Positions 44,755 through 56,319 are shown, counted from the stretch's first letter. The stretch: 64,000 nt of DNA from Edaphobacter lichenicola (GCF_025264645.1 NZ_CP073696.1:3968001-4032000), one strand, 5' to 3'. Numbers and translations: made by a program. The notes: generated by a model from the letters alone, not told the origin.

Positions 44755-47157
44755 CTACGGATCTAAATCCACATCGTCGCCATCAGAAGGCCCACTTCGC
44801 ATCGCCGCCATCGTCGCTGCATACGACTTCATCTCATACTCATGCGGCGGCACATTCCCCGCCAAGTTCTTCACAAAATAATCCCATCGCCGCCGCGTCA
44901 TATATTGACTCGCCTCGCCATAGCCATGCGCCACATTCGGAATGATCAGCAGATCAAAATCCTTATTCGCCTTGATCAGCGCATCCACCACCAGCAGCGT
45001 GTTATTCAGCGGCACATTGTTATCCATCGAACCATGCGCCAGCAGCAGCTTGCCCTTCAAGTTCTTCGCCACATACTGATTCGCCTGGCTGTCATAGTTC
45101 GTCGTGCCGTCCGCATTCTTCACCAGCAAACCATTCCACTTCTCAGCCCAGTCATCTTCATAATCACGCTGGTCATGGTTCCCGCTTTCAGCAATCCCCA
45201 CCTTGAAGAAATCCGGAAAGTGAAACATCGCAGCAGCCGTAGCATTCCCGCCACCCGAGTGGCCATACATCCCCACCTTGTCGAGATCGATCCAAGGATA
45301 CTTCGCCGCCAGATCCTTCATCCCTGACACCTGATCCGGAATCGTGTTATCCCCAAGATCCCCAAAATAAAACTCATGAAACGCCTTCGAACGAAACGGC
45401 GTCCCCATCCCATCGATACACACCACGATGAATCCAAGCTCCGCCAAAGACTGCATATCGCCGTGCGCCGCCGCAAATCCACGCCCACCGCACGACCCCG
45501 TCTGCGGCCCCGGATACACATGGTTCACAATCGGGTACCTCTTCGACGCATCGAAGCCAGTCGGCTTGAACATGTAACCGTAAAGGTCCGTCTTGCCATC
45601 CCTCGCCTTCACCACTATCGGCACCGGCGGCACCCATCCATACGCCACCAGCTTCGAAATGTCCTGCTTCGCGACATCGACCACGACCTTGCCGCTATCG
45701 TCCCGCACCACCGCCGTCTGCGGCTCCGTCACAGTCGAGTAAACATCCACAAAGTACTTCCCGTCCTGCGACACCGTCACCGCATGATCCGCATTCTCCG
45801 GCGTCAGCAGCTTCATATCTTTCCCATTAAATCCAATGCTGTAGAAGTGCGAAAAATAAGGATCGCGTCCCGTCTCCTTCCCCACACCCAAAAAGTAGAT
45901 CTTCCGCGCGTCCTCATCCACATGCAACACCTGCGTTACATTCCCTTCGCCATGCGTAATCTGGTTCTTCAGATTGCCGTTCGTGGTGTCATACAGATAC
46001 ATCTGCCCCCAGCCATCGCGCTCACTGAACCACAACAGCTCATTCGTCTTCGAAAGGTACCTCCAGTTCACCTTGTTGTTACCGCTCTCAAAAAACTTTG
46101 CCGCCTTCTCGCCCATCACATCCAATACGTCGCCCGACGAGACATCCGCAATCCGCATCCACTCCTGCTTGTGATCCCGCGAGGTCGAAACAAACGCCAA
46201 CGTCTTCCCATCCGCACTCCACTGCACGTCATCCCATCCGCTTCCACCGCGGCAACTCACGTCATCGCAGAGCGTCGAACGATGCTGATCCGGCGCCATC
46301 TTCAAACGAATCACCTTCGCCTTATCCACATCGATGATCACCCGCTCGATCATCGTCACATCTTGATCCCCAACCAGCGGATACTTCCAGGCCTTCAGCT
46401 CCGGGTGCCCATTCGTCACTGGAACCATATACATCTCGCCGGTCTTCCGCTGGTCTTGTTGAAACGTCGCGATCTTCTTCGAGTCCGGCGACCACACCAG
46501 AATCGGATTGTCGCTCATGATCCAACCGGCATTATCCGTCGCATACCCGTAGTCCTTCACGCCATCCTTGGTCAGTTGAGTCTCCTTGCCAGTCGCGACA
46601 TCCCGCACCCAAAGATTCCAGTCACGAATAAAAGCGGCCTTCGTCTTATCGGGAGAAAGATCTCCATGCTCCGTATTCGCAGCCTTCGCACCCGGCGCAA
46701 TCACCTCCGTGCAAACTCCCGCGCCACTCAGATCGCAGCGAAACTTCCGGGACCCGTTCCCCACCACAACGGTCCTGTCCCCGTCCGAGAATGTCATCTC
46801 TGTCAGCGTCGTCATATGTTGTGGGAGAACCTTCACCGCTCCGTTTACCGCCGCCGTCAAAGCCTTCGCCAGCTTCACGTGATCGAACGCTGGCGCCGTC
46901 GTCCCCCTCGCGGGATCGACCACCATCAGCGTCAATCCATCCGGTCCAAAGTCCTTGTACCAAAACCGCCCATCAGCCATCCACGTAGGCCGAGCCACAC
47001 CGTGGTACACCAGCGAGTTGACGTTGTACCCCATAAACTTCTCCGCCCGCGCATAGTCCGCGCTCGTCAACTGCGTGCCCTGCGCCATCCCACTCACGGT
47101 CAAACAGCATCCCACCACAATCCCCGCAACTATCGACAATCGATTCTTCACAAACAC
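44755..47157 (-). CDS. Exported S9 (dipeptidyl-peptidase IV-like) serine peptidase
   Basis: About 800 residues. The GTG at 47157 is chosen because GGAGGA lies seven bases upstream. A signal peptide ends near VSGMAQ. An eight-bladed propeller (residues about 50-540) precedes the alpha/beta hydrolase. The triad is Ser634 in YGHSGGGNAT, Asp712 in GSMDNNVP and His744 in NVAHGYGE. The family releases N-terminal dipeptides, often X-Pro. The C-terminal 30 residues end in an acidic DGDDVDLDP tail. Confidence 0.92.
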   Translation of the reverse strand: MFVKNRLSIVAGIVVGCCLTVSGMAQGTQLTSADYARAEKFMGYNVNSLVYHGVARPTWMADGRFWYKDFGPDGLTLMVVDPARGTTAPAFDHVKLAKALTAAVNGAVKVLPQHMTTLTEMTFSDGDRTVVVGNGSRKFRCDLSGAGVCTEVIAPGAKAANTEHGDLSPDKTKAAFIRDWNLWVRDVATGKETQLTKDGVKDYGYATDNAGWIMSDNPILVWSPDSKKIATFQQDQRKTGEMYMVPVTNGHPELKAWKYPLVGDQDVTMIERVIIDVDKAKVIRLKMAPDQHRSTLCDDVSCRGGSGWDDVQWSADGKTLAFVSTSRDHKQEWMRIADVSSGDVLDVMGEKAAKFFESGNNKVNWRYLSKTNELLWFSERDGWGQMYLYDTTNGNLKNQITHGEGNVTQVLHVDEDARKIYFLGVGKETGRDPYFSHFYSIGFNGKDMKLLTPENADHAVTVSQDGKYFVDVYSTVTEPQTAVVRDDSGKVVVDVAKQDISKLVAYGWVPPVPIVVKARDGKTDLYGYMFKPTGFDASKRYPIVNHVYPGPQTGSCGGRGFAAAHGDMQSLAELGFIVVCIDGMGTPFRSKAFHEFYFGDLGDNTIPDQVSGMKDLAAKYPWIDLDKVGMYGHSGGGNATAAAMFHFPDFFKVGIAESGNHDQRDYEDDWAEKWNGLLVKNADGTTNYDSQANQYVAKNLKGKLLLAHGSMDNNVPLNNTLLVVDALIKANKDFDLLIIPNVAHGYGEASQYMTRRRWDYFVKNLAGNVPPHEYEMKSYAATMAAMRSGPSDGDDVDLDP

Positions 47158-47449
47158 GCTTCATTCCTCCGGACGCACCCACTGATGAACTGGCTACGAA
47201 TAACGCCTAGTCTACCGTTGACCGATGTACGGGTGATATATGAATCGCGTCAGCCACCGACCGTCATCCTGAATAGGGCCGACTTGGAAATAAGCAACAC
47301 AGGTGAAGAGAAGCCGACTTACCGTTACGAATCGCATTGGCTTGGGACACAACTCATTCAGTACGATTCCCATCTACACAAGAGATAGAAAGTTGGGAGT
47401 ACACCTCGTGCAAAACCCGTTCTGCTCCGGCCGTCTTCTGGTTTGGCCG

Positions 47450-48265
47450 ATGAACATTCCGTTCGTGAAACGCCTTCAAATTTGTTCCCTCATCCTCCTG
47501 CCGGTCTTGGCATTGCAGCCAATTGCACAGGCGGACCCAGTCCCCGTCCGCGCTGTGGAAGGGACGATTCATGGTCTCCTTGAGCTGCGCTCGGAGGATG
47601 GGCAAGTGGTCGCTGTAGGAGACGTCTTCCGGGTCTTGCGGGGCAACCGCGTCACGTCACGGACGCTCTTCCACTTCAAAGACGGCTCGATCGACGACGA
47701 GACGACAGTCTTCTCGCAGCTCCACACCTTCCAACTGATCAGCGACCACCATATCCAGAAAGGTCCTTTCTTTCCTCATCCCATGGATATGCTGATTGAA
47801 GTCCATTCCGGCCAGGTCACGGTGCGTTCCACGGGAAAAGATGGAAAGGAAGAGGTCAAGACCGATCATCTTGATCTGCCGCGGGATCTGATGAATGGAA
47901 TAGTTCCGGTCGTGGTCGAAAACATGCATCCGAATGCCCCGGCGACAACCGTCTCCATGGTGGTAGCCACGCCGAAGCCAAGGCTGGTGAAACTCGTCAT
48001 CTCCAGCGTGGGGGAAGACAAATACCTTGTCGCGGGCTCTTCGCGGAAGGCGATGCACTATGACATCAAGATCAACCTTGGCGGAGTGGCGGGCGTGGTG
48101 GCTCCGATCATCGGCAAGGCGCCACCTGACATTCAAGTATGGACGATCGGCGGCGAGGCCACGACCTTCGCCCGAGAACAGGGGCCTCTCTACCCCGAGG
48201 GCCCAATGATGACGATCCAGCTGGCCAGCCCCACCTGGCCCGATACAGCCAAGCAGAGCCAGTAG
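47450..48265 (+). CDS. Exported protein of unknown function
   Basis: About 271 residues from the ATG at 47450, which gives a signal peptide (ICSLILLPVLALQPIAQA). The frame stays open to 47303, but that leader lacks signal character. The mature part is beta-rich (VEGTIHGLLELRSEDG, VFRVLRGNRVTSRTLFHFKD) with a His-rich loop (ISDHHIQKGPFFPHP). Known acidobacterial relatives are annotated as hypothetical. No domain is assigned. Confidence 0.75.
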   Translation: MNIPFVKRLQICSLILLPVLALQPIAQADPVPVRAVEGTIHGLLELRSEDGQVVAVGDVFRVLRGNRVTSRTLFHFKDGSIDDETTVFSQLHTFQLISDHHIQKGPFFPHPMDMLIEVHSGQVTVRSTGKDGKEEVKTDHLDLPRDLMNGIVPVVVENMHPNAPATTVSMVVATPKPRLVKLVISSVGEDKYLVAGSSRKAMHYDIKINLGGVAGVVAPIIGKAPPDIQVWTIGGEATTFAREQGPLYPEGPMMTIQLASPTWPDTAKQSQ

Positions 48266-48398
48266 AGGCTTGGCGATCGCTTCCGGAGTCAGACCGATAA
48301 ACGCGCCTATCGTCAGTTAGAATATCGGATAAGTGGATTCTCTGTAACCGTAAACAATCCAAAGGCTGCGAGATTTCAATGTGCAGATCCGAGCAGCT

Positions 48399-49154
48399 TC
48401 ACTCCACAGTAGGTTCCCTCCGCACCTTCCACAACACCTGCCGCAAAATCCCCATCCACACCGGCGCATCATTCGCCGTCACCCCCATCCGCAAAACCAA
48501 TCGCCGAATCTGAGCCTCATCACAGTTAGCAGGATGACGCTTCGTATACCCCGTCTTCTCCAACAGCTCAGTCAGCAGCACAGTCAGACGCTCCACCTCC
48601 CCAGCATCAGCCCCCGCAGAAACACCACTCACCGCACCTCCACCGGCCTCACGCACCAGCTCATACAGACAAACCGCCACCGCCTGCCCAAGATTCATCG
48701 AAGGATGCCGAATCTCCTCATGCTCCTGCATCGGAATCGTTAGCAGCCAATGGCAGTGGCTCAACTCATCATTACTAAGCCCGGTTTTTTCTGATCCAAA
48801 CAGCAGAGCAACCCTTCCCTCGCCCTCCACCTCGGAGCCGATCTTCACCGCGGCATCCGGCAGCACCAGCAACGGATGCTGCAACGCCCGCTCCCCCACA
48901 GCAGTCGTCCCCACCACCAGCGTGCAATCCGCAACAGCCTCGGCTACGCTACGAAACTCCACAGCCCCGGTCATCACATCCGAAGCATCCACCGCCGACC
49001 GCGCCGTCTCAAACGGCACCGCGTACTCATTCACAATCCGAAGATGGCGAAACCCAAAGTCATGCATCGCCCGCGCCACCGCGCCGATGTTATTCGGATT
49101 GCGCGCACGCACCAGCACCACAACCACTCGATCAAGCAACCGCTCACGTCCCAT
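48399..49154 (-). CDS. trmJ: tRNA (cytidine/uridine-2'-O-)-methyltransferase TrmJ
   Basis: About 251 residues. SPOUT/SpoU fold: VVLVRARNPNNIGAVARAMH near the start (motif 1), VALLFGSEKTGLSNDELSHC (motif 2) and PSMNLGQAVAVCLYEL (motif 3), which form the knotted S-adenosylmethionine site. A C-terminal helical extension is present as in TrmJ. It methylates the ribose at tRNA position 32. The upstream terminator separates it from the YXWGXW gene. Confidence 0.9.
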   Translation of the reverse strand: MGRERLLDRVVVVLVRARNPNNIGAVARAMHDFGFRHLRIVNEYAVPFETARSAVDASDVMTGAVEFRSVAEAVADCTLVVGTTAVGERALQHPLLVLPDAAVKIGSEVEGEGRVALLFGSEKTGLSNDELSHCHWLLTIPMQEHEEIRHPSMNLGQAVAVCLYELVREAGGGAVSGVSAGADAGEVERLTVLLTELLEKTGYTKRHPANCDEAQIRRLVLRMGVTANDAPVWMGILRQVLWKVRREPTVE

Positions 49155-49185
49155 CCAAACAATTCTAGGCGCGAAGCAAAAGAAA

Positions 49186-49210
49186 CGGCCGGCGAAAAAA
49201 TCGCCGGCCG
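49186..49210 (-). terminator. Rho-independent terminator of the YXWGXW-repeat gene
   Basis: A perfect 10-bp stem (CGGCCGGCGA at 49186-49195 with TCGCCGGCCG at 49201-49210) and a five-A loop; on the minus strand it is followed by TTTCTTTTG. It lies 18 bases after that gene's stop. Confidence 0.88.
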
Positions 49211-49228
49211 ATCTATCGTCCTGAAAAA

Positions 49229-50197
49229 TTACTTATGTTCGTGGCCGCCACCGCCATGCTCTTCCGCGTGCGGATGAGCCTGCGTATTGGCGTTGTGCTT
49301 ATCCTCGTTAATCGCCCGGCTCACATTGTTCTGCCGCTGATTGATCTGCTGATGCTCCTGCGCCGTCAGGTGTCCGCCATTGGCCGCACGGTCTGTCGCA
49401 GCCTGGTTGTGAATGCTCGATTCGCGATTCTCCAGGTTAGCCGTCTCGTGAGAAGTCAACTGCCCGGACTGCACTCCCTGGCCGATGCGCTGCTGCTGGT
49501 TCTCAGCCCTCACACCTGGCCGCGAGTAAGCTGCGGTCTGCGGATGTCCGCCATTCACCGAAGCAAAGTTGCTCCGATCAGCACGCGCCATCTGCATATG
49601 GTTCTGCTGCTCTGCCGTAGCTGCAAAGTGATTCTCATGCGCGTACGAAGCCTCTACGGCCGAGGGATGAGCCTGTATACCGCCCGCGCCACCATTGAAG
49701 CTCGTGCGGTTATAAACCGTCGTGTGGTTGATCACCGTGTTGTCGATATAGGTGTTGTGAATCACCGTCCTGTTCACATTCACCACTGCGGTGTTGTACG
49801 CAAAGTGGCCGCCCTCCCAGCGTCCGCCGCCAAAGCCGACGCCGCCATAACCGAACCCATAGTTCACGCCGCCATAGAAGCCAACGTGCGGTCCCCAATA
49901 GCCAGCATGGAAGATGTAAGCGCTACCACCCCAGCCCCAATAACCTGGCGTCCACAACAGACCAACCTGCGGCGGCCGAACCCACACGCCCGGAACCCAG
50001 TAGTAGCCCGCATCGCCATAAGCCCAGTAGCCAGGATTCCACAGATAACCATCCCCCGGGCAGATCGGCTGCGTATAAACCGGCAACACAGGCGGTGCAA
50101 TTCCCACCGAGATAAAGACCCCGGCAAATGATGCGACGGGCACAATTGCGAGCGCCGCACCAACGACAACGTTACGAACTAAACTGGAAAATCGCAT
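49229..50197 (-). CDS. YXWGXW-repeat secreted protein
   Basis: About 322 residues from the ATG at 50197 with AGGATGG at good spacing; an ATG at 50206 lies inside that site. Signal peptide ends near ASFAG. Residues 40-130 hold aromatic repeats of the Tyr-x-Trp-Gly type (WNPGYWAYGDAGYYWVPGVW, WTPGYWGWGG, AGYWGPHVGF). A long Asn/His/Gln-rich low-complexity part follows, ending in a His-rich tail (HAEEHGGGGHEHK). The family is secreted and of unknown role; the tail may bind metals. Confidence 0.88.
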   Translation of the reverse strand: MRFSSLVRNVVVGAALAIVPVASFAGVFISVGIAPPVLPVYTQPICPGDGYLWNPGYWAYGDAGYYWVPGVWVRPPQVGLLWTPGYWGWGGSAYIFHAGYWGPHVGFYGGVNYGFGYGGVGFGGGRWEGGHFAYNTAVVNVNRTVIHNTYIDNTVINHTTVYNRTSFNGGAGGIQAHPSAVEASYAHENHFAATAEQQNHMQMARADRSNFASVNGGHPQTAAYSRPGVRAENQQQRIGQGVQSGQLTSHETANLENRESSIHNQAATDRAANGGHLTAQEHQQINQRQNNVSRAINEDKHNANTQAHPHAEEHGGGGHEHK

Positions 50198-50492
50198 AAC
50201 ATCCATCCTATAGTCGGGCCTATGCTGGCACATCGCATCGCCTCGACACTCAAGTTGTTGAATAGCTTGGAAACGCAACAGCCATTCGTTCATCTACATT
50301 CCGTGCAAACACAATCCGTGCAAGGAAGTTCCGCAGAATCACCGTAGGCCTCTGGAAATCGGAGGTGATATCCCTCAATGGTTGTAGATATCAGTCTGGC
50401 CACCACAAACCAGTTCCATTTTTGCAGGGAGCAAAAAATAAAGTTCAATTTTGTGGCACATTTTTCGTCACTCACAAACAGTGTTTTTATTC

Positions 50493-50541
50493 ACCACGTT
50501 CACCACGCAAAGAACCACGTTTTGACCATCAAAAAACCACG
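50493..50541. repeat. Phased ACCACG repeat array (locus 2)
   Basis: ACCACG occurs at 50493, 50502, 50514 and 50536. The sets 50493-50514 and 50514-50536 are 21 and 22 bp apart, the same phasing as at 26508-26597. It lies about 165 bases upstream of dnaG, in the 506-base gap to the divergent YXWGXW gene. No gene is visible in the rest of that gap. Confidence 0.78.
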
Positions 50542-50703
50542 CCAGCACCTCACTTATTTCAGAACCCCCTTCAAAAATCCCAACAAAAACGCCAAAGTCA
50601 GCGTTGCACCACCGCAGGATTTTTTTCTCCGTCTAAACTTGTACAGAGACTAAAAAACTAACCTGCCCCGCCGCCGACCGAACCTCCCTCACTCACTACA
50701 AGC

Positions 50704-52500
50704 ATGTCCGACAACTTCGCCCAAACCGTCAAGCAGCAGGCCGACATCGTCCGCATCATCGGCGACTACATCAAGCTGCGCAAATCCGGCGCCCAGAACT
50801 ACACCGGCCTCTGCCCATTTCACAAAGAAAAGACCGGCTCCTTCTCCGTCAACGCAACCCACAACTACTTCTACTGCTTCGGCTGCCACGAGAAAGGCGA
50901 CGTCTTCACCTTCGTCATGAAGATGGAAAACATCAGCTTCCCTGAAGCGATCCGCGTCGTCGCCACTAAGTGCGGAATCCCCTTACCAAAGCGCGAGTTC
51001 AGCTCACCTGAAGAAGCCCGCGAAGCCGGACTCCGTCGTCAACTCATCGACATCCACGAGATCGCAACACAATACTTCGAAGCTGGTCTCAAGTCCGCCG
51101 AAGCTGCCCGCGCCCGCGAATACCTCACCGGCCGCGGCGTCAACGCCGAAACCATCGCGAAGTTCCGCATCGGCTACGCACCAGACGACTTCAACCACAT
51201 GCGCGAGCAGCTCGCCAAGCACTTCCCCGACGACGTCCTCCGCGCCAGCGGCCTCTTCAGCGCAAAGGAGCAATCCGACGGCACTCCGGGCCAGCTCTAC
51301 GCGCGCTTTCGCAAGCGCATCACCTTCCCCATCGCCAACGAGCAAGGCAAGACTATCGCCTTCACCGCCCGCGCCCTCGACGCACAGGACGAAAAAGGCC
51401 GTGACATCGCGAAATATCTGAACTCCCCCGAAACCCCGCTCTATACCAAGGGCCAGGTCCTTTTCAATCTCGACAAAGCCAAGGCCGGCATGCGCGCCCA
51501 CGACTTCGCTCTCCTCGTCGAAGGTCAGATGGACTGCATCTCCGTCTACATGGCCGGCGTGCAAAACGTCATCGCCACCTCAGGTACCGCCTTCACCGAG
51601 ATGCAAGTACGCCTCCTCAGCCGCTTCACCAAACGTGTCGTCATCAACTTCGACCCCGACCAGGCCGGCGCCAACGCAGCGGAAAAATCCATCTCCCTCC
51701 TCACCGAAGAAGACTTCGAGGTTAAAGTCATCACCCTCGAAGGCGGCCTCGACCCCGACCGCTTCGTACGCGAGCAAGGTATCCAGGCCTACATGGCCGC
51801 ACTCCGCACCGCCAAACGCCACTCCGACTACCTCATCGATCGCGCGCGCCATCTCTTCCCCGGCCGCACCCCCGATGCGAAGGTCAAAGCCCTCAACTTT
51901 CTCCTGCCTCACATTCGCCGCATGCCGAATCGCATTCAGCGTGATGAGTTTGCCGCCGACGCGGCACAAAAACTCACCATCGACTCAGCCATCCTCCGTC
52001 AGGAGCTCAAACAAGCTGCCGCCCAACGCGTCGAAAGCGTCCGCTCTCACTCCCAAGATCCCGCCAGCGAAACCGAGCGCGTCCTGATCCGCGCCCTCGT
52101 CCTTCCCGAGCACGACCCGGCCCGCGCACTGGCTGCCGAACAACTTATCCAACATCCCGAGTGGTACGACAGCCTTCCCGCCGCCGCGCTCCTCGAATCC
52201 CTTTCCAACGCGCCAGCACCACCCAACCCTCTCGATGCCGCACCCGATCAACCCAGCCGCGCCCTCCTGGCCCATACCCTCCAACACGCAGACGACCCCG
52301 ACACCGCCTCCTCCAACACTCAATCCATGACCGAGCAGGTCGAAAATGCCCTCCACACCCTGGAACATCGCCAGCTCGAGCGACGTCAACGTGAGCTCCG
52401 CACCCTCATCGCCGAGGCCGACCGTCGCGGCGACCACGAGATGTTGACTAAACTAACAGCAGAGAAGCTTCACATCGATCGCAAGCTACGCCAGCACTAA
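50704..52500 (+). CDS. dnaG: DNA primase
   Basis: About 598 residues, the usual length. Zinc-binding domain with Cys37, His40, Cys58 and Cys61 (CPFHKEK, CFGCHEKGD). Core with LLVEGQMDCIS (Glu273) and the TOPRIM aspartates in INFDPDQAG (Asp317 and Asp319). The C-terminal third (about 430-598) is the helicase-binding part. It makes RNA primers for the replisome. As in many bacteria it is followed at a distance by rpoD, here after a flippase and a small zinc-ribbon-like gene. Confidence 0.95.
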   Translation: MSDNFAQTVKQQADIVRIIGDYIKLRKSGAQNYTGLCPFHKEKTGSFSVNATHNYFYCFGCHEKGDVFTFVMKMENISFPEAIRVVATKCGIPLPKREFSSPEEAREAGLRRQLIDIHEIATQYFEAGLKSAEAARAREYLTGRGVNAETIAKFRIGYAPDDFNHMREQLAKHFPDDVLRASGLFSAKEQSDGTPGQLYARFRKRITFPIANEQGKTIAFTARALDAQDEKGRDIAKYLNSPETPLYTKGQVLFNLDKAKAGMRAHDFALLVEGQMDCISVYMAGVQNVIATSGTAFTEMQVRLLSRFTKRVVINFDPDQAGANAAEKSISLLTEEDFEVKVITLEGGLDPDRFVREQGIQAYMAALRTAKRHSDYLIDRARHLFPGRTPDAKVKALNFLLPHIRRMPNRIQRDEFAADAAQKLTIDSAILRQELKQAAAQRVESVRSHSQDPASETERVLIRALVLPEHDPARALAAEQLIQHPEWYDSLPAAALLESLSNAPAPPNPLDAAPDQPSRALLAHTLQHADDPDTASSNTQSMTEQVENALHTLEHRQLERRQRELRTLIAEADRRGDHEMLTKLTAEKLHIDRKLRQH

Positions 52501-52586
52501 ACCTTCATCAGAATCTTACGGAAGATCCTGCTGGCTCTAGTGTTCTCACAATAGACTGGCCTCACAGTCAAGGAACAGACATAAGC

Positions 52587-53987
52587 ATGACCATGGACCG
52601 CTCTACAAAACGCCGGCTGATTCTCGGCTTTCTCACAAACTGGGTCGGCCGCCTTGCGTCCACAATCATTCAGCTCGTACAGGTCCCCGTCTTCCTCCAC
52701 TTCTGGAGCGTTCCCCTTTACGGCGAATGGATGATCGTCAACTCCATCCCCGCCTATCTCAGCTTCAGCAACATCGGCTTTGGCAACGTGGCTGGCAATG
52801 AGATGACCATGATGGTCGCTCGCCAAGACCGGCAAGGCGCACTCCGTGTCTTTCAGAGCTGCTGGTGGCTCATCTGCATCCTCTGCGTAGGCACCATCAT
52901 CCTGCTCAGCGGTTTGCTCTACTATCTCCCCGCCTCCCGCCTGCTCAAACTCACCAACCTTGGCGAGGCCGACACGAAGTGGATCATCTTCTATCTCGGT
53001 GTCTCTGTTCTGCTCGGCCAACTTGAGCAGCTTCTGCAATCCGCCTACCGCAGCATAGGGCGCTATGCCTTCGGCTCGCTCCTCAAAAGTTCGCTCACTC
53101 TCTTCGCCTTCGCCTGCATGATCCTTGCCGTTATATTCGGGACCGGGCCTCGTGCCACAGCGCTTGTCTACGCCATCGCCAACGTCGCATGCACCATGCT
53201 TCTCTGCATCCTCGTTCACCGCGACATCCCTTGGTTGCGGTTCGGCTGGCAGCATGCTTCCTTTGCCGAGATCCGCAGACTCGCACGCCCGGCTATCGCC
53301 TTCATGGGGTTTCCCCTCGGCAACGCGCTCAACCTGCAGGGAACCCTTCTCGCCGTCAGCTACGCTCTTGGCCCCACGGATGTCGTCATCTTCGGCACCG
53401 CCCGCACCGTCTCCCGCGTCGCAATCCAGATGGTTCAAATGGTCAACAGCACCTTCGAACCCGAGATGTCCATCGCCTTCGGCGCGGGAAACTTCGAACT
53501 CACCCGCTCCCTGCTCCGCCGCGCCTGTCAGCTCGCGCTTCTTACCGCCATACTCATCGTTACCGTCATGATGACCTTTGGTCCCTGGTTCCTCACTCAC
53601 TGGACAGGCGGCCACGTACCACCCAGCCGCCCCCTGCTTGCCATCCTTCTTCTGGTCGTCGTCTTCTACGCCCTATGGTCCACCAGCGCTACTCTGATGA
53701 CCTCCACCAACCAACATCAGCGGCTGGCAAGCTACTACCTCTTCGGCACTGCTCTCGCCTGCTTCCTCTGTTATGTGTTTGCCCGCCTCTACGGCCTCTA
53801 CGGTGCTGCCGCCTCTCTGCTGATCTCCGAGCTGGTCATGAACCTCTACGTTGTCCCTGCATGCCTGCGCGTCGCGCATGACACGCTGCCCGCCTTTCTC
53901 GCCAGCATGCTTCGCATCCCCTCTGACTTCCACCCGGCGTCTCTCTTGGCCCGCATCCGCCGATCCAAACCCGGCTTCGAAAGCTAG
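52587..53987 (+). CDS. Wzx/MurJ-type lipid-linked oligosaccharide flippase-like membrane protein
   Basis: About 466 residues and twelve or so hydrophobic segments, with the opening ILGFLTNWVGRLASTIIQLV and RLYGLYGAAASLLISELVM near the end. This matches the polysaccharide-exporter (MATE-like) fold of Wzx. No nearby glycan-polymer cluster is complete, but a GT-C/GT2 pair lies 3 kb downstream. The flipped lipid-sugar is unknown. A large minus-strand open frame (52497-53615) is a GC-rich shadow. Confidence 0.85.
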   Translation: MTMDRSTKRRLILGFLTNWVGRLASTIIQLVQVPVFLHFWSVPLYGEWMIVNSIPAYLSFSNIGFGNVAGNEMTMMVARQDRQGALRVFQSCWWLICILCVGTIILLSGLLYYLPASRLLKLTNLGEADTKWIIFYLGVSVLLGQLEQLLQSAYRSIGRYAFGSLLKSSLTLFAFACMILAVIFGTGPRATALVYAIANVACTMLLCILVHRDIPWLRFGWQHASFAEIRRLARPAIAFMGFPLGNALNLQGTLLAVSYALGPTDVVIFGTARTVSRVAIQMVQMVNSTFEPEMSIAFGAGNFELTRSLLRRACQLALLTAILIVTVMMTFGPWFLTHWTGGHVPPSRPLLAILLLVVVFYALWSTSATLMTSTNQHQRLASYYLFGTALACFLCYVFARLYGLYGAAASLLISELVMNLYVVPACLRVAHDTLPAFLASMLRIPSDFHPASLLARIRRSKPGFES

Positions 53988-54126
53988 ACCACATCAACAT
54001 AAGACATAATCGTCTCCGGCTCACCCACCGTGAGGGCACCCCAGGGCCGGTGATCAGGATGAGAAAAAACGAAAATGGCCAGGGCCGAGCGATTAACCAT
54101 ACAGAACCACGCTGTTCCCTCTAAAA

Positions 54127-54381
54127 ATGAACAACTTCCAGACCACTACCCCCGGATACAAGAATAAACACGGCCAAATGGTCATAGCCCGCACCGGATT
54201 TCCCTCAGAATCCTTTCCCGGCCAAACCATCTACCACCTTCGCTGCAGTCACTGCCACCACGACTACGGCTCTGCCGGCAAAGATATCCATCTCCGTCGT
54301 TGCCCCCGCCATCAGAACGGAGCCAAAGGAGAGCTACTTCGTGCCGCTCCAGAGAATCTTTTCTCCTCGGAAAGCGTCTAA
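54127..54381 (+). CDS. Small Cys/His zinc-binding-like protein
   Basis: About 84 residues. A conserved-looking core LRCSHCHHDYGSAGKDIHLR followed by CPRH gives a Cys-x2-Cys, His-His, Cys-x2-His pattern that could bind zinc. The spacer DYGSAGKDIHLRRC is distinctive; I recall it in short acidobacterial proteins. No strong ribosome site is visible. It ends about 25 bases before the structured region upstream of rpoD. Confidence 0.68.
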   Translation: MNNFQTTTPGYKNKHGQMVIARTGFPSESFPGQTIYHLRCSHCHHDYGSAGKDIHLRRCPRHQNGAKGELLRAAPENLFSSESV

Positions 54382-54404
54382 ATATTGTGGTATCCTGTGA
54401 TTCG

Positions 54405-54489
54405 CTGGGGAAGTGTGCCCTTGAATGCCCTGACCTTCTGAAGGTCATACGGCTGGCCAACGCGGTCTAAACCGCAACCTGCTCCCCGC
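54405..54489 (+). ncRNA. Candidate structured RNA upstream of rpoD
   Basis: GGGGA (54407-54411) can pair with TCCCC (54483-54487), enclosing two perfect hairpins: GACCTT-CTG-AAGGTC (54432-54446) and GCGGT-CTAA-ACCGC (54462-54475). A possible -10 box TATCCT lies at 54391-54396. The RNA would end about 100 bases before the rpoD start. It matches no family I can name: not a tRNA, not SRP RNA, not an obvious 6S. It may be a separate small RNA or an rpoD leader. Confidence 0.45.
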
Positions 54490-54590
54490 CCATTACGTTA
54501 CAACCAAGGGATCAGTCCGCCTGAATATCACAATCAACACTTGCGGCATCCCATCTACTACCAGAATCTTTCGCAGGAGTGCGCACAGCC

Positions 54591-56300
<1,710 letters not shown>

Positions 56301-56319
56301 CTCGCATTTATCCAAGAGC

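Noticed and set aside
45376..47388. A 670-codon open frame on the plus strand through the S9 peptidase
   Set aside because: It reads as Arg/His/Pro-rich sequence typical of GC-rich shadows; the peptidase on the minus strand has a complete triad.
52497..53615. A 372-codon open frame on the minus strand opposite the flippase gene
   Set aside because: It is the antisense of a typical membrane protein with GC-rich third positions; it has no ribosome site and reads as acidic low-complexity sequence.
54405..54489. Assignment as tRNA, SRP RNA or 6S RNA
   Set aside because: There is no T-loop consensus, no GGAAG-type SRP loop, and the length and bulge pattern do not fit 6S RNA.
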